Position numbers and translations under genes: made by a program
The notes under the pieces: model-generated
The model's input: the letters and a program-made list of their open reading frames with translations, nothing else
What the model was told of the DNA's origin: nothing
The model's database searches: none
DNA from: Microcoleus sp. bin38.metabat.b11b12b14.051
GTDB lineage: Bacteria > Cyanobacteriota > Cyanobacteriia > Cyanobacteriales > Microcoleaceae
Direction of reading: 5' to 3'
Length of the DNA: 64,000 nucleotides
NCBI RefSeq assembly: GCF_013299165.1
Contig: NZ_JAAFKD010000008.1
Location: forward strand, 124,001-188,000
Shown here: positions 18,741 through 27,398 of the stretch, in pieces
How positions within the stretch are numbered: the first letter of the stretch is position 1
Layout: each line of letters starts with the position of its first letter

Positions 18741-21539
18741 CTACTGACAAATAGTAGAAACCCTTCTCAAATACTCCGGTTGATTGCTAAGAAAATTGCA
18801 GCTTTGCTTCAGCAATTCTGCCAACCCTTCAACCTGTCTCAGCCAAACAGTGCCGTTACTTCCAGCTACAGCAATTTGCTTTCCATCTCCACTCCAGGCG
18901 ACACTAACAACATTCTCCTCAAACTCAAATTGAGCAACCTGCCGCCCCGCTAAATTCCACAGCCGCACAGTCTTGTCAATTCCCACAGTAGCCAGCCGTT
19001 CTCCGTCGGGACTAAAACTAATTGATTTCGCATCTAAATGCAAGGTGTCAAATTCACTAACTAATTGTTTTCCTGACAGATTCCACAGCCCAACTCTGCC
19101 ATTTAATGTTACTGTGGCAAAGCGATACTGCTGTTTGTCTGCACTGAAACTGATACCAATTGCTTGAACTGGGAGTGTTTTTTTGAGTTGTCCAGATAAA
19201 TCCCAAATTCTGACGGTAGATTGGCTATCTAAAGTTGTTAAAAATTTGCCATCAGGGCTAAAATTTATGCCGATCACTAAACCGTTGTGATTGGGCAATT
19301 TAACACTATACGATATTAACTTTGGCAGTTGTGACACTTTCCAAATTGCAGCCATGGTGTCTATTCCTGCTGCCGCTAACAACTTGCCTTCCGGACTAAA
19401 ACTGATGCTGGTAACAGAGCCTTTAATTCCTGGCAATTTTGAAAGATTTTTACCTGATAAATTCCATAATTTAACTGTACTGTCCCTGCCGGCAGTCGCT
19501 AAAAATTGACCGTCAGGGCTAAAGCTAACCATGTTTACTGACTGTTGTAAAGCTTTCCATTCAGCAACTTTCTGCCCAGAAAAATTCCAAATCTTAACTT
19601 TATCGTCTATGCCTGCGGTTGCCAAGATTTTACCATCCGGGCTAAAGCTGACGCTGGTAACAGCACCTGCATGAGCGGGTATATTCATCTTTCTTTGCTG
19701 CGGAAATGAGAGGGCTTTTATTTGTGGTTTTTTGCTGATTTTATCAAGGATAAATTGTAGGGCTAACAGCGGTCTAGTTGCAGGATATTGTTCGAGATGG
19801 GTTGTATTTTTAACTATATTTTTTAATTTTTTACCTGAGGCGATCGCCCTGAGCAATGCTTCGGATAAAGCTTCGGTATTTTCGGTTTTTTGAGATACTG
19901 CCAACAGTAAAGCATCGCTGCCATTTTGTTCGATTTCAATGCTTGCTTGTGCGAGTTTGAACCGCTGGTAAGCGAGAGTTGAAAAACCGATCGCCCCAAC
20001 CAACGATCCTGCGAGTACCGCCGAACCAATGCCGATCCACTGTTGGGCTTTTTGCTTGGCTGCGCCAGCTTCACTCAAAGCTGTTTCGGCATCGCGCGCC
20101 GCTTTTTGGGTTTCTAGTGTAGCTGCAAGCAGCAGTTGATTTTGGTGGCTGAGAATCTGTTTTTGGCTGGCTGTCAAAAATTGAAAGTCTTCGTTTCTCA
20201 AACTTTTATCTGCCGCCCAAACTAAGGCTGACTGCAAATCTTCCCCTCGCAACAGTTGGGAATTATCTTGAGAGTTAGAATTTAACCAAACTTTGATTGC
20301 TTCCGAGTAAGGCGAGAGTTTTTCTAATTTTTTTGCGATTAACTCTTGGTTAAATACAGCTTGATAAATAGGATTAGAAATTGTCAGTTTTTCCCGGCGT
20401 TTGACGATCAATCCACTCAATCGCAATTCCATTTGTTCCGCACTACCATCGGGGACAATTTCAATTTGCTGTAAAACTTGTTGGTACAATCCCAGTCTTC
20501 TGATAATCCGCTGGTTTTCTCCCAAAAGCCGATCGCGAATTGTAGACAAATGTTCGGGCACATCCTGAGATTCCCAATGCTCCACAATCTTCAACCGTAC
20601 CACTTCCTCAACCCAAGCTTGGGGATTTTGAATCCTATCTTCCTCCCCCCCTTGACAAAGATTGTGAATCAAATCTTGCTCCCCCCCTTGACAAGGGGTG
20701 TGAATCAAATCTTGCTCCCCCCCTTGACAAGGGGGGGCTGGGGGGGGTGCATTTTCAATTAAGAGTTTGCACAGCTTTTGAGTCAAAAAAGGTTGCCCGC
20801 CAGTCCAATACAAAACCTCTCTCAAAACATCAGCAGAGCGGTCTGTAATCTCTGCCAACCCCGCTGCTAGGGGTTGAGCTTCTGTTTCGTCAAAACCAGT
20901 TAATTCGATCGCCCTGCCGATATTAAAAGGCGTGTTGCTAACCAAATTCTTGTCGCGGCACAGATCCGCCGGCGATGCTACGCCTAGGAGTGCCCACGTC
21001 AGCCGATCGAACTCTGAGTTATTGGCGCGCTTGTTGTAGCACGATCGAATTAGGGCTAGGAAATCATCAGCGGGGAAATCCAGGGCGAGAATGCTGTCGA
21101 TTTCGTCGATAAAAATGACAATATTGCTGCGAATATTAGCTAACAGTACGGTTTCGATGAATTCGCTCAATCTTTGCACCGGAGTTAAAAAATTGCGATC
21201 GCGCCACCAAGTCCGCACGTTGACAACATCCGACAGATTAAAGTTATTTTCGAGAATGCGAAGTAACCCAGCATACCACTGTTCGGGAGTCACGCCGCGG
21301 TTGCCGATTTCCGAAATGTCGATCGCAGCACAAGCAATTCCCTGATGTCTGAGCCGTTGAATTGTCCGCACCTGCAAGCTAGACTTGCCCATTTGCCGCG
21401 AATTCAAAACATAGCAAAATTCCCCCGCCTTCAATCCGTTATAGAAGTCGTCATCTGCTTGACGCTTCACGTAATTCGGAGCATTATTGGTGAGACTGCC
21501 GCCGACTTGATAGTATGATGGTTGGGGATTTGCGCTCAT
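18741..21539 (-). CDS. AAA-like ATPase with transmembrane helix and WD40 repeats (STAND-like)
   Basis: A 932-residue protein. Residues 1-380 form a cyanobacterial AAA-like (PF14516-type) ATPase with a degenerate P-loop NSRQMGKSS (about 47-55) and Walker B IVIFIDEIDSIL. A coiled coil (KAARDAETALSEAGAAKQKA) leads into one hydrophobic helix (GIGSAVLAGSLVGAIGFS). The C-terminus has about seven WD40 blades (VSFSPDGK, KIWN, KLWNLSG). Such layouts are STAND-type signalling or scaffold ATPases whose activating ligand is unknown. Odd: residues about 262-303 are three near-copies of a CQGGEQDLI motif, encoded by a DNA repeat of the CCCCCCTTGACAAGG kind. ATG 21539. Confidence 0.85.
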   Translation of the reverse strand: MSANPQPSYYQVGGSLTNNAPNYVKRQADDDFYNGLKAGEFCYVLNSRQMGKSSLQVRTIQRLRHQGIACAAIDISEIGNRGVTPEQWYAGLLRILENNFNLSDVVNVRTWWRDRNFLTPVQRLSEFIETVLLANIRSNIVIFIDEIDSILALDFPADDFLALIRSCYNKRANNSEFDRLTWALLGVASPADLCRDKNLVSNTPFNIGRAIELTGFDETEAQPLAAGLAEITDRSADVLREVLYWTGGQPFLTQKLCKLLIENAPPPAPPCQGGEQDLIHTPCQGGEQDLIHNLCQGGEEDRIQNPQAWVEEVVRLKIVEHWESQDVPEHLSTIRDRLLGENQRIIRRLGLYQQVLQQIEIVPDGSAEQMELRLSGLIVKRREKLTISNPIYQAVFNQELIAKKLEKLSPYSEAIKVWLNSNSQDNSQLLRGEDLQSALVWAADKSLRNEDFQFLTASQKQILSHQNQLLLAATLETQKAARDAETALSEAGAAKQKAQQWIGIGSAVLAGSLVGAIGFSTLAYQRFKLAQASIEIEQNGSDALLLAVSQKTENTEALSEALLRAIASGKKLKNIVKNTTHLEQYPATRPLLALQFILDKISKKPQIKALSFPQQRKMNIPAHAGAVTSVSFSPDGKILATAGIDDKVKIWNFSGQKVAEWKALQQSVNMVSFSPDGQFLATAGRDSTVKLWNLSGKNLSKLPGIKGSVTSISFSPEGKLLAAAGIDTMAAIWKVSQLPKLISYSVKLPNHNGLVIGINFSPDGKFLTTLDSQSTVRIWDLSGQLKKTLPVQAIGISFSADKQQYRFATVTLNGRVGLWNLSGKQLVSEFDTLHLDAKSISFSPDGERLATVGIDKTVRLWNLAGRQVAQFEFEENVVSVAWSGDGKQIAVAGSNGTVWLRQVEGLAELLKQSCNFLSNQPEYLRRVSTICQ
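20640..20755. repeat. C-run/G-run repeat inside the AAA/WD40 gene
   Basis: Three direct copies of a roughly 42-bp unit (CCCCCCTTGACAAGG plus GTGAATCAAATCTTGC). The last copy is extended by a GGGGGGCTGGGGGGGG run. Length keeps the reading frame open. Related repeats are intergenic at 1-95 and 31200-31280, and coding in mutL at 30205-30290. Confidence 0.9.
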
Positions 21540-21765
21540 TACCTAGTTTTTGCAGATAAAATCAGTCTGTAGTGCGATCGCTAATTTGATTGTATAATAA
21601 AGTGAACAAATCAGCTTCTTAGCTGGCGAAAATAAATGTTCAGTCGATCGCACTATCGCCCCAGAAACCCGGTTTCTTTGTAGATTTTTCGTAACCCGCG
21701 AAAAGACTCCTAGAAACCGGGTTTCTTAGCCCACGCGCTATCCTTTTTATGAAATTCGGCAAGCT
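21540..21765. repeat. Intergenic with AGAAACCCGGTTTCT repeats
   Basis: Two copies of an AGAAACCCGGTTTCT-type palindrome lie near 21664 and 21712. A degenerate relative lies in the gltA-sixA gap (about 14680-14740). Divergent promoters must be here; none is clear. Confidence 0.7.
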
Positions 21766-22554
21766 ATGAATACCGAGTGGAGTGGCCACCATCACGACAA
21801 AGACCAATTAAGAGCAGAAATTTGGTCATCTCTAAAACAAAATAACGCATCAATTGGTGATCCATTCGGACACATCCCCAATTTTGTCGGTGCAGAAAAA
21901 GCTGCCGAACTTCTGACAAAATTACCAATTTGGAAACAAGCAATAGCAATCAAGTGCAACCCAGATTCGCCGCAAATTCCCGTGCGACTGCGCGCTTTGC
22001 AAGACGGGAAACGCTTGTATATGGCTGTTCCAAGATTAACTGATCGGCGCTGTTTTGTCGAATTAACCGCAGAGGAATTGCACAGCCGCAACATCCCGCT
22101 AGCCGAAGCTGCGATCGCCAAAACAGCAGTCAAGTGCGGGCGGTTAGTGAGTTTTGCAGAAATGCAGCCAATTGACTTAGTAATAGTCGGTTGTGTAGCG
22201 GTAACTCGCGACGGGGGACGCACTGGAAAAGGTGCAGGATTTGCTGATTTGGAACTGGCGATGCTGGCGGAATTTGGATTAGTAAAAACTGATAGTCCGA
22301 TTGTCACAACAGTGCATTCTTTGCAAATTGTGGCAGATTCGCGCTTGCCAATGCAAGCTCACGATTGGCCGCTGGATTGGGTTGTGACTCCCGATGAGGT
22401 AATTGCAACTAATACAATTTATCCGCGTCCAACGGGATTAAACTGGGATAAATTGCGGGCGGAACAGTTGGCAAATATTCCTATTTTGCGAAAGTTGGAA
22501 GCGAAGTTTTTAGATCGGAAAACGAACCGCGAAGGCGCTAAGGACGCGAAGTAA
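21766..22554 (+). CDS. 5-formyltetrahydrofolate cyclo-ligase family protein
   Basis: A 262-residue protein of the MTHFS fold, which in characterised members converts 5-formyl-THF to 5,10-methenyl-THF with ATP. Seen: KDQLRAEIWSSLK at the N-terminus, KCNPDSPQIPVRLRAL, the phosphate-binding GGGRTGKGAGFADLELA-like loop (written here DGGRTGKGAGFADLEL), and TTVHSLQIV. The spacing resembles the MTHFS-domain (MTHFSD-like) branch more than classic YgfA, so the activity is likely but not certain. The last 10 residues (TNREGAKDAK) are encoded by a common intergenic-type repeat, which has probably replaced the original C-terminus. ATG 21766; single gene. Confidence 0.8.
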   Translation: MNTEWSGHHHDKDQLRAEIWSSLKQNNASIGDPFGHIPNFVGAEKAAELLTKLPIWKQAIAIKCNPDSPQIPVRLRALQDGKRLYMAVPRLTDRRCFVELTAEELHSRNIPLAEAAIAKTAVKCGRLVSFAEMQPIDLVIVGCVAVTRDGGRTGKGAGFADLELAMLAEFGLVKTDSPIVTTVHSLQIVADSRLPMQAHDWPLDWVVTPDEVIATNTIYPRPTGLNWDKLRAEQLANIPILRKLEAKFLDRKTNREGAKDAK

Positions 22555-22611
22555 GAAAGGAAGAAGCAGGTAATTTCACAGCAGCATTATTCATGTGAAT
22601 GCAATAAGTAA

Positions 22612-22673
22612 GGTTCGTAGTGCGTCCTGGCGTCCGCTCTCCTGCTGCGGACGCCAGGACGCACTACGAACTA
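22612..22673. repeat. Long perfect palindrome with family-type ends
   Basis: Arms GGTTCGTAGTGCGTCCTGGC and GCCAGGACGCACTACGAAC around a short loop. The outer GTTCGTAGTG ends are the same as in the GGACTTTAGTCC repeat family, but the interior differs. The right flank (GGTAAGCGACCGGACATGATAT) also matches the outer end of the element at 45218-45328. Confidence 0.85.
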
Positions 22674-22710
22674 TGATTGTTATGGTAAGCGACCGGACAT
22701 GATATAAAAT

Positions 22711-22821
22711 CTAATTTGCCGCCATAATGCGCCACATAATGAAAACAGTCAAGCCGAGATAGCAAAACACGGTTATCCAATCTAGCCAATTATCGGAGGT
22801 TATCAAAAATATATCGTTCAT
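22711..22821 (-). CDS. Putative 36-residue single-helix membrane protein
   Basis: ATG at 22821 to TAG at 22711-22713 encodes a 36-residue peptide with a polar start (MNDIFLITSDNWLDW), one hydrophobic helix (ITVFCYLGLTVFIMW) and a short basic/polar end (RIMAAN). This looks like a genuine small thylakoid or plasma-membrane peptide, but I see no good ribosome site and cannot name the family. It was found by reading the strand by eye. Confidence 0.45.
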   Translation of the reverse strand: MNDIFLITSDNWLDWITVFCYLGLTVFIMWRIMAAN

Positions 22822-22936
22822 GGGCTGGGTTTAGTTTAAGTTTTTTCTAGTGTTTGACTGGATTTTACACTAAATCGGGTTTGACTACTTTAGACAATAA
22901 ACAAGATTTTACAAACAAGTTTTTCAATCAATTTTT

Positions 22937-23001
22937 GGGACGCTGCTCAAAGCCCATCCCACAAGAAAGAAGAAGTGTGGGATGGGCTTTGAGCAGCGTC
23001 A
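22937..23001. repeat. Perfect hairpin, 26-bp class stem
   Basis: GGGACGCTGCTCAAAGCCCA is repeated inverted as TGGGCTTTGAGCAGCGTC around an AAGAAAGAAGAAG-type loop. It could act as a bidirectional terminator for the flanking convergent gene ends or be a mobile palindrome; it has no T run. Confidence 0.85.
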
Positions 23002-23045
23002 CAGTTAATTTGGCACTCGGGTATAAGATTTATCCAACAGGTTGA

Positions 23046-24914
23046 TTATGCAATTTGACTCAAGTGCGATCGAAAATATTGTCGATACAGTTCGCATCTC
23101 GGCACACATTCATTTCCCTGCAATTTCACTAATCCCAAGCTATCTAATTTAAATGCCTGCATTGCTTTTAATTGCACCGGAGAATCTGCTGCTGCAATTT
23201 CTCTCATTCCTTGGGCTAATTCTGGATATTCTTCTAAATTCCACAGTTGGCGGCGCAGGTGATCGTTATAAATTCCGGCATCGCTGGTAGCATTTTCTTT
23301 TAATTCATCGAGGGTCAAATCCGATCGCGAAATGTGATATAGTGCAACTCGCACTAAATACGGATGACCGCCGACTATTGCCATCAGTTGCTCAACTTCC
23401 GCATCCGCCCACTGTAAATTGTGGCGCGCTGCTAAATCTTGGATTTGCTGGTGGTTGAATTCCGGCAAGTCTACGGGTAAGCCGACATTGAAAGGCGATT
23501 GATTGATGTTCATCGGGATGTATACTTCGGTGGAGTGAACTACAATTAGTCGTAATTTTTTCCAGATGTCGCGCCGCTTCGATTCTTCGTGCCACGCCCG
23601 CAGCAGTCCTAAAAAGTCTTCGGCTATGTCGGGATATTGGAAAACGCGATCGATCTCGTCTAATCCTAAAATTAAAGGACTGTCGATTTGTGGTAAAATG
23701 TATTTCTCGAAGTAATCTTTGCAGTTGACTTTGCTGCCGAAAATATCGTCCCAGTAATCGTCTAATTGATTTGCTAAGTGCAACTCGCGCCCGACGTAAG
23801 CGCAAAACCATTTTAAGAATTTATCTAAGTTGGCGAATACGGCTTTATCTACTAACTGAAAAGTTAGCGGCACTGTGCAATAACCTTGACGGCTGCCGTG
23901 ATGCAAAATTTTTGCCATCAAAGATGTTTTGCCCATTTGTCTTGGTGCTTTGATTCTAATTAAGGCGCTGGGCTGTACAATTGTTTGATAGCAGCGTTCT
24001 TCGATGGGCGAACGTTCTACATAAAATTGAGAGGCGACATCGACTTGTCCTCCCGGTAATTCTGGTTCGGCGGCGGGTTGCGGTATTTCGTCGCTGCTAA
24101 TTTCTAATACTTGGTTTGGACTAAAATCTTCTGGTTGTTCTTTGACTGTTCCGGGAGTTTCTGCTAGCAACTTTAGCACTTCTTCGATCAAAATTGGAGT
24201 GTCCGCGCTGGTTTGCCATGCCCTCTGTTCAATGCGGTACAGGTAGCCGCGCAAATCGTGGTTTAGGGGCGCGTTTAGCCCAAAGCCGACGCGAATCGGT
24301 AAAATTATTGGTTTTTTTTCGAGACGGGAATCTTGCAGTTCTTTTGCTTGCTGGACTTGATATGTCAGCAGTTCGCTTTGGCTGCCTCCCGGCGGCAGTA
24401 GCAACAGCAAGTAATCGCATTCTTTGAGGAAATAGTTAATGCGATCTAACCAATTATCTCCTAATCTAATGTTATTTTCGGCGGTAAAGACTGTATGACC
24501 GATCGCGCTTAATGCCATTTCTAACTGTTTTCCCAATTCGCGATCGGGTTCGGCGCTGCGATAACTGACAAATACTTTAACACTCCTGCTGCTTGTGGCT
24601 GTTTCCCCTGCTGCGGGTAAATTGTCCGACTCGCCGATATCTTCGGCATCGTCTAGTTTAGCCGATCGGTGGTCGCCATTCGCCAGAGTCAGCTCAAAAG
24701 CCGCGAACAATTGACGAATCTTGCTTAAATCAGCACCTTCTCTACCTTGCTTAATTTTGCTGACAGTATCCGCACCGACGCCACACTCGGCCTCGATTTC
24801 CGTGAGAGTTCCTCTAATGTTATATCGGTCTGACCATTCTTGCAGCGCTTCGTTAAGTTTCTTTAAGCCCGGGGCTGTGAGAATTCGACCGCGATCGCGT
24901 TTTGACTTGAGCAC
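23046..24914 (-). CDS. HTH-TIR-AAA (STAND-like) protein
   Basis: A 622-residue protein. Residues about 12-80 form a small helix-turn-helix-like domain (TLTEIEAECGVGADTVSKIK). Residues about 111-215 form a TIR domain (VKVFVSYRSAEPD, BB-loop ENNIRLGDNW, CDYLLLLLPPG). Residues about 290-520 form an AAA-like ATPase with P-loop APRQMGKTS (323-331) and Walker B LILGLDEID, followed by a helical C-terminus (RCELYRQYFRSHL). The arrangement suits a ligand-triggered TIR effector of the kind used in signalling or abortive defence. At the TIR position where NADases have Glu (SE-x4-E), this protein has Gln186 (SELLTYQV), so NAD cleavage is doubtful. Start GTG 24914; no partner gene adjacent. Confidence 0.82.
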   Translation of the reverse strand: MLKSKRDRGRILTAPGLKKLNEALQEWSDRYNIRGTLTEIEAECGVGADTVSKIKQGREGADLSKIRQLFAAFELTLANGDHRSAKLDDAEDIGESDNLPAAGETATSSRSVKVFVSYRSAEPDRELGKQLEMALSAIGHTVFTAENNIRLGDNWLDRINYFLKECDYLLLLLPPGGSQSELLTYQVQQAKELQDSRLEKKPIILPIRVGFGLNAPLNHDLRGYLYRIEQRAWQTSADTPILIEEVLKLLAETPGTVKEQPEDFSPNQVLEISSDEIPQPAAEPELPGGQVDVASQFYVERSPIEERCYQTIVQPSALIRIKAPRQMGKTSLMAKILHHGSRQGYCTVPLTFQLVDKAVFANLDKFLKWFCAYVGRELHLANQLDDYWDDIFGSKVNCKDYFEKYILPQIDSPLILGLDEIDRVFQYPDIAEDFLGLLRAWHEESKRRDIWKKLRLIVVHSTEVYIPMNINQSPFNVGLPVDLPEFNHQQIQDLAARHNLQWADAEVEQLMAIVGGHPYLVRVALYHISRSDLTLDELKENATSDAGIYNDHLRRQLWNLEEYPELAQGMREIAAADSPVQLKAMQAFKLDSLGLVKLQGNECVPRCELYRQYFRSHLSQIA

Positions 24915-25192
24915 TTCTGTTGCACTGAAATGGGAAGGAATCTAGGAAGTTTAACGCCTTAAGTCCTTATTTTAAAGGATTTTAAGGAAGATAGTCACCC
25001 AGCCGGAATTTAAGTAATTTTACTACGCCCGGGGTTTTGGGCGATCGATTCCTCAAACTCTTTCCTGATAACGCCTTCGCCCTGTGAATATATTTCAAGA
25101 GAAGAAAGTTTTCTTAACTCCCCAATCTCCCCTGCTAATCGCCGCTTAATTTTTTAAAGTAGATACATCAAGCAAAACACAGGAGCATCACC

Positions 25193-25366
25193 ATGAACAA
25201 AATCTTACACCGATTGGCTATGGCCGCCTTAGGAACTGCTTCAATTGTGACAATTAATACACTTAATAATTTAACAGAAGCATCGGCCGCTGGTAAATTT
25301 GACCAACCCACAATTCATCAGAACACCATTTTTCCAATTGCTGTCCCCCATCAGTTGCATAAATAG
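25193..25366 (+). CDS. Small secreted protein, unknown
   Basis: A 57-residue frame with a strong AGGAG ribosome site at 25181-25185, seven bases before ATG 25193. It encodes a signal peptide (MNKILHRLAMAALGTASIVT, cleavage near ASAA) and a mature tail of only about 25 residues. It may be a real exported peptide or the surviving N-terminus of a longer secreted protein. Not recognised. It lies 31 bp upstream of the next gene, on the same strand, so they are likely co-transcribed. Confidence 0.6.
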   Translation: MNKILHRLAMAALGTASIVTINTLNNLTEASAAGKFDQPTIHQNTIFPIAVPHQLHK

Positions 25367-25397
25367 AGAAATTCATTCATTTCATTAAGGAGAAGTT

Positions 25398-25748
25398 ATG
25401 AAATCTACACTTTGCTCGCCGCAACCTGCCGCTATAGAATGTCATTTAGCTGATGCTGATGCGATCGATGCCTGCACTGCACTTGCATGGGTTGAATTGG
25501 TGGCGTTAGATAACAGCGCTCTCACGGGCGATGATTGGCTGGTGCTGTGCGATGATATTGATAGCGGGGAAATCTACCGCGGCTGGTTTCTGTGGCAGGA
25601 TCGCGAAGTTAGCGGTAATTGGGAAGCTTACGACCATTTGAGCGATCGCCGATTTGTTGCTCAAACCAAAGTTTTTGCCGAAAGTGCGATCGACTCTATC
25701 GAAGATGCGAGAAATCGGGCGATCGCACAACTAGAATTTGTACTCTAA
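25398..25748 (+). CDS. Small acidic protein of unknown function
   Basis: A 116-residue frame with an AAGGAGAAG ribosome site before ATG 25398. It is acidic and Trp-rich (DDWLVLCDDIDSGE, GWFLWQDREVSGNWEAYD), with no signal peptide or transmembrane helix. The family is not recognised. It follows the small secreted protein on the same strand, suggesting a two-gene unit. Codon pattern and several GCGATCG words in frame support it being a resident gene. Confidence 0.65.
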   Translation: MKSTLCSPQPAAIECHLADADAIDACTALAWVELVALDNSALTGDDWLVLCDDIDSGEIYRGWFLWQDREVSGNWEAYDHLSDRRFVAQTKVFAESAIDSIEDARNRAIAQLEFVL

Positions 25749-26009
25749 ACCAAATACAATGCGCGCCCAGGAAACAATAATTCGTGACTGAATCAAGTTT
25801 CGTACCTACGCGAGACGAGAATAAACAGGTGTCATATAACCGGATGCGATATGATTCCCGGAAACCTAATATTCTCAAATAAAATAATAAAAATTACGGG
25901 TGCGGGCAAGAGTTGACTGTATGATGCTAGGTGGTTTGCCTCGAAAGCAGTTGAAACAAAGCTTTCAACCGCTTTCTCGTTGCAGCCGTTCAACTCTTAC
26001 TCCTCACAC

Positions 26010-27332
26010 ATGACTCCAAAACTGCAATGGCTGTTGCCGGCTTTAATTAGTGTTTTGTCGATCGCCCTACCTGCCAAATCTGACACACTCACATCCTGGC
26101 ACTTCGACACCCGCCAAAATCAACTGAATTTAACCACAGATTCAGGAGTCGAACCAGAAGTTAAACTGATCGCCAATCCCACCCGCCTAGTAATTGACTT
26201 GCCGGGAATAGTCTTAGAATATCCCGAAAGTCCTCAAAATTACAACTCAGCTATCCAAGAAATTAGAGTCGGGCAATTTGATAGCGAAACCGCCAGGTTA
26301 GTGATACAATTAACTCCCGGTTATAAATTAGACCCGCAAAAAGTCCGAGTAATTAGAGAATCTGCCACTCGCTGGTCATTTCAGTTACCAAATCCCGAGC
26401 AACTAGCAGCAAACGAGTCTTTGCCACCAGTAGCTATTACCCAAGTAGAACAAAAATCCGCTCAAGTTCCCTTAACTGTTGCTGACGCAACTCCCAGAAA
26501 CTCTGCTGCTGATTTAGCGATGCGGGCGGGTTCGGAAATGAGCGCCATTAAGCCACAAGTCGAAAGTGCGATCGCACAATACAAGTCCCTCAGCGCCGGA
26601 ATGTTCTTTCTGGATTTAGATACAGGAGAATATTTGGATATCAAAGGCGATCGAGTATTTCCGGCCGCGAGTACAATCAAACTGCCAATCCTCATGGCAT
26701 TTTATCAAGATGTAGACGCAGGCAAAGTTAGCCTCGACGAAACATTAGTTATGAAGTCAGACTTAGTAGCCAGCGGTTCTGGAACCATGCAAGACGAACC
26801 AGATAACACTCGGTTTAGCATCAGAGAAACCGTAGATAAAATGATTACCATCAGCGACAACACAGCCACAAACATGATTATCGAACGTTTGGGGGGAATT
26901 GCTAAACTCAACGAGCGTTTTCGCACTTGGGGATTAACTGATACCAGAATTCGCAATTGGCTCGGCGATTTTCAAGGTACAAATACCACAAGTTCTGTAG
27001 ACATGGTAAAATTGCTGTCAATGCTGTCTCGCGATAAATTACTTTCCGAATCTAGTCGAGAACAAGCTTTAGAATTATTGCGGAATACCACAACTAGAAC
27101 ATTATTGCCTTCGGGTTTGGGACGAGGAGCCGTGATTGCTGACAAAACCGGAGATATCGGTTTTGTGGTTGGCGATGCAGGCATAATTGATATGCCAAAT
27201 GGCAAGCGTTATTTAGCCGCAATTTTTGTCAAACGTCCTTACAACGATCCGATTGTCAGAGATTTTGTGGGCAGAATTTCGCGGATTGTCTACAATTATT
27301 TAGATCGGCCTTCAGCCAAAGCCTCGAATTAA
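26010..27332 (+). CDS. AMIN-domain serine hydrolase, class A beta-lactamase fold
   Basis: An exported protein of about 440 residues. A signal peptide (MTPKLQWLLPALISVLSIAL) precedes an AMIN domain (about 25-125 here), a module that targets periplasmic proteins to peptidoglycan. A class A beta-lactamase-like domain follows, with all three core motifs: STIK, SDN (TISDNTATN) and KTG (ADKTGDIG). The pairing suggests a peptidoglycan-acting or beta-lactam-hydrolysing enzyme at the cell wall. A clear Glu166-type residue of the omega loop was not identified, so lactamase activity is uncertain. The frame is open from TTG 25980, but ATG 26010 begins the signal peptide. Confidence 0.85.
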   Translation: MTPKLQWLLPALISVLSIALPAKSDTLTSWHFDTRQNQLNLTTDSGVEPEVKLIANPTRLVIDLPGIVLEYPESPQNYNSAIQEIRVGQFDSETARLVIQLTPGYKLDPQKVRVIRESATRWSFQLPNPEQLAANESLPPVAITQVEQKSAQVPLTVADATPRNSAADLAMRAGSEMSAIKPQVESAIAQYKSLSAGMFFLDLDTGEYLDIKGDRVFPAASTIKLPILMAFYQDVDAGKVSLDETLVMKSDLVASGSGTMQDEPDNTRFSIRETVDKMITISDNTATNMIIERLGGIAKLNERFRTWGLTDTRIRNWLGDFQGTNTTSSVDMVKLLSMLSRDKLLSESSREQALELLRNTTTRTLLPSGLGRGAVIADKTGDIGFVVGDAGIIDMPNGKRYLAAIFVKRPYNDPIVRDFVGRISRIVYNYLDRPSAKASN

Positions 27333-27398
27333 GCTGTTGAGCATTTCTCTTTTTCAGACTCTGCCTAGGGTAAAATGAGACTAGAAATACCGAGGCTC

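Noticed and set aside
20478-20762. Rightward ORF antisense to the AAA/WD40 gene
   Set aside because: Shadow of the repeat-containing coding strand; no independent support.
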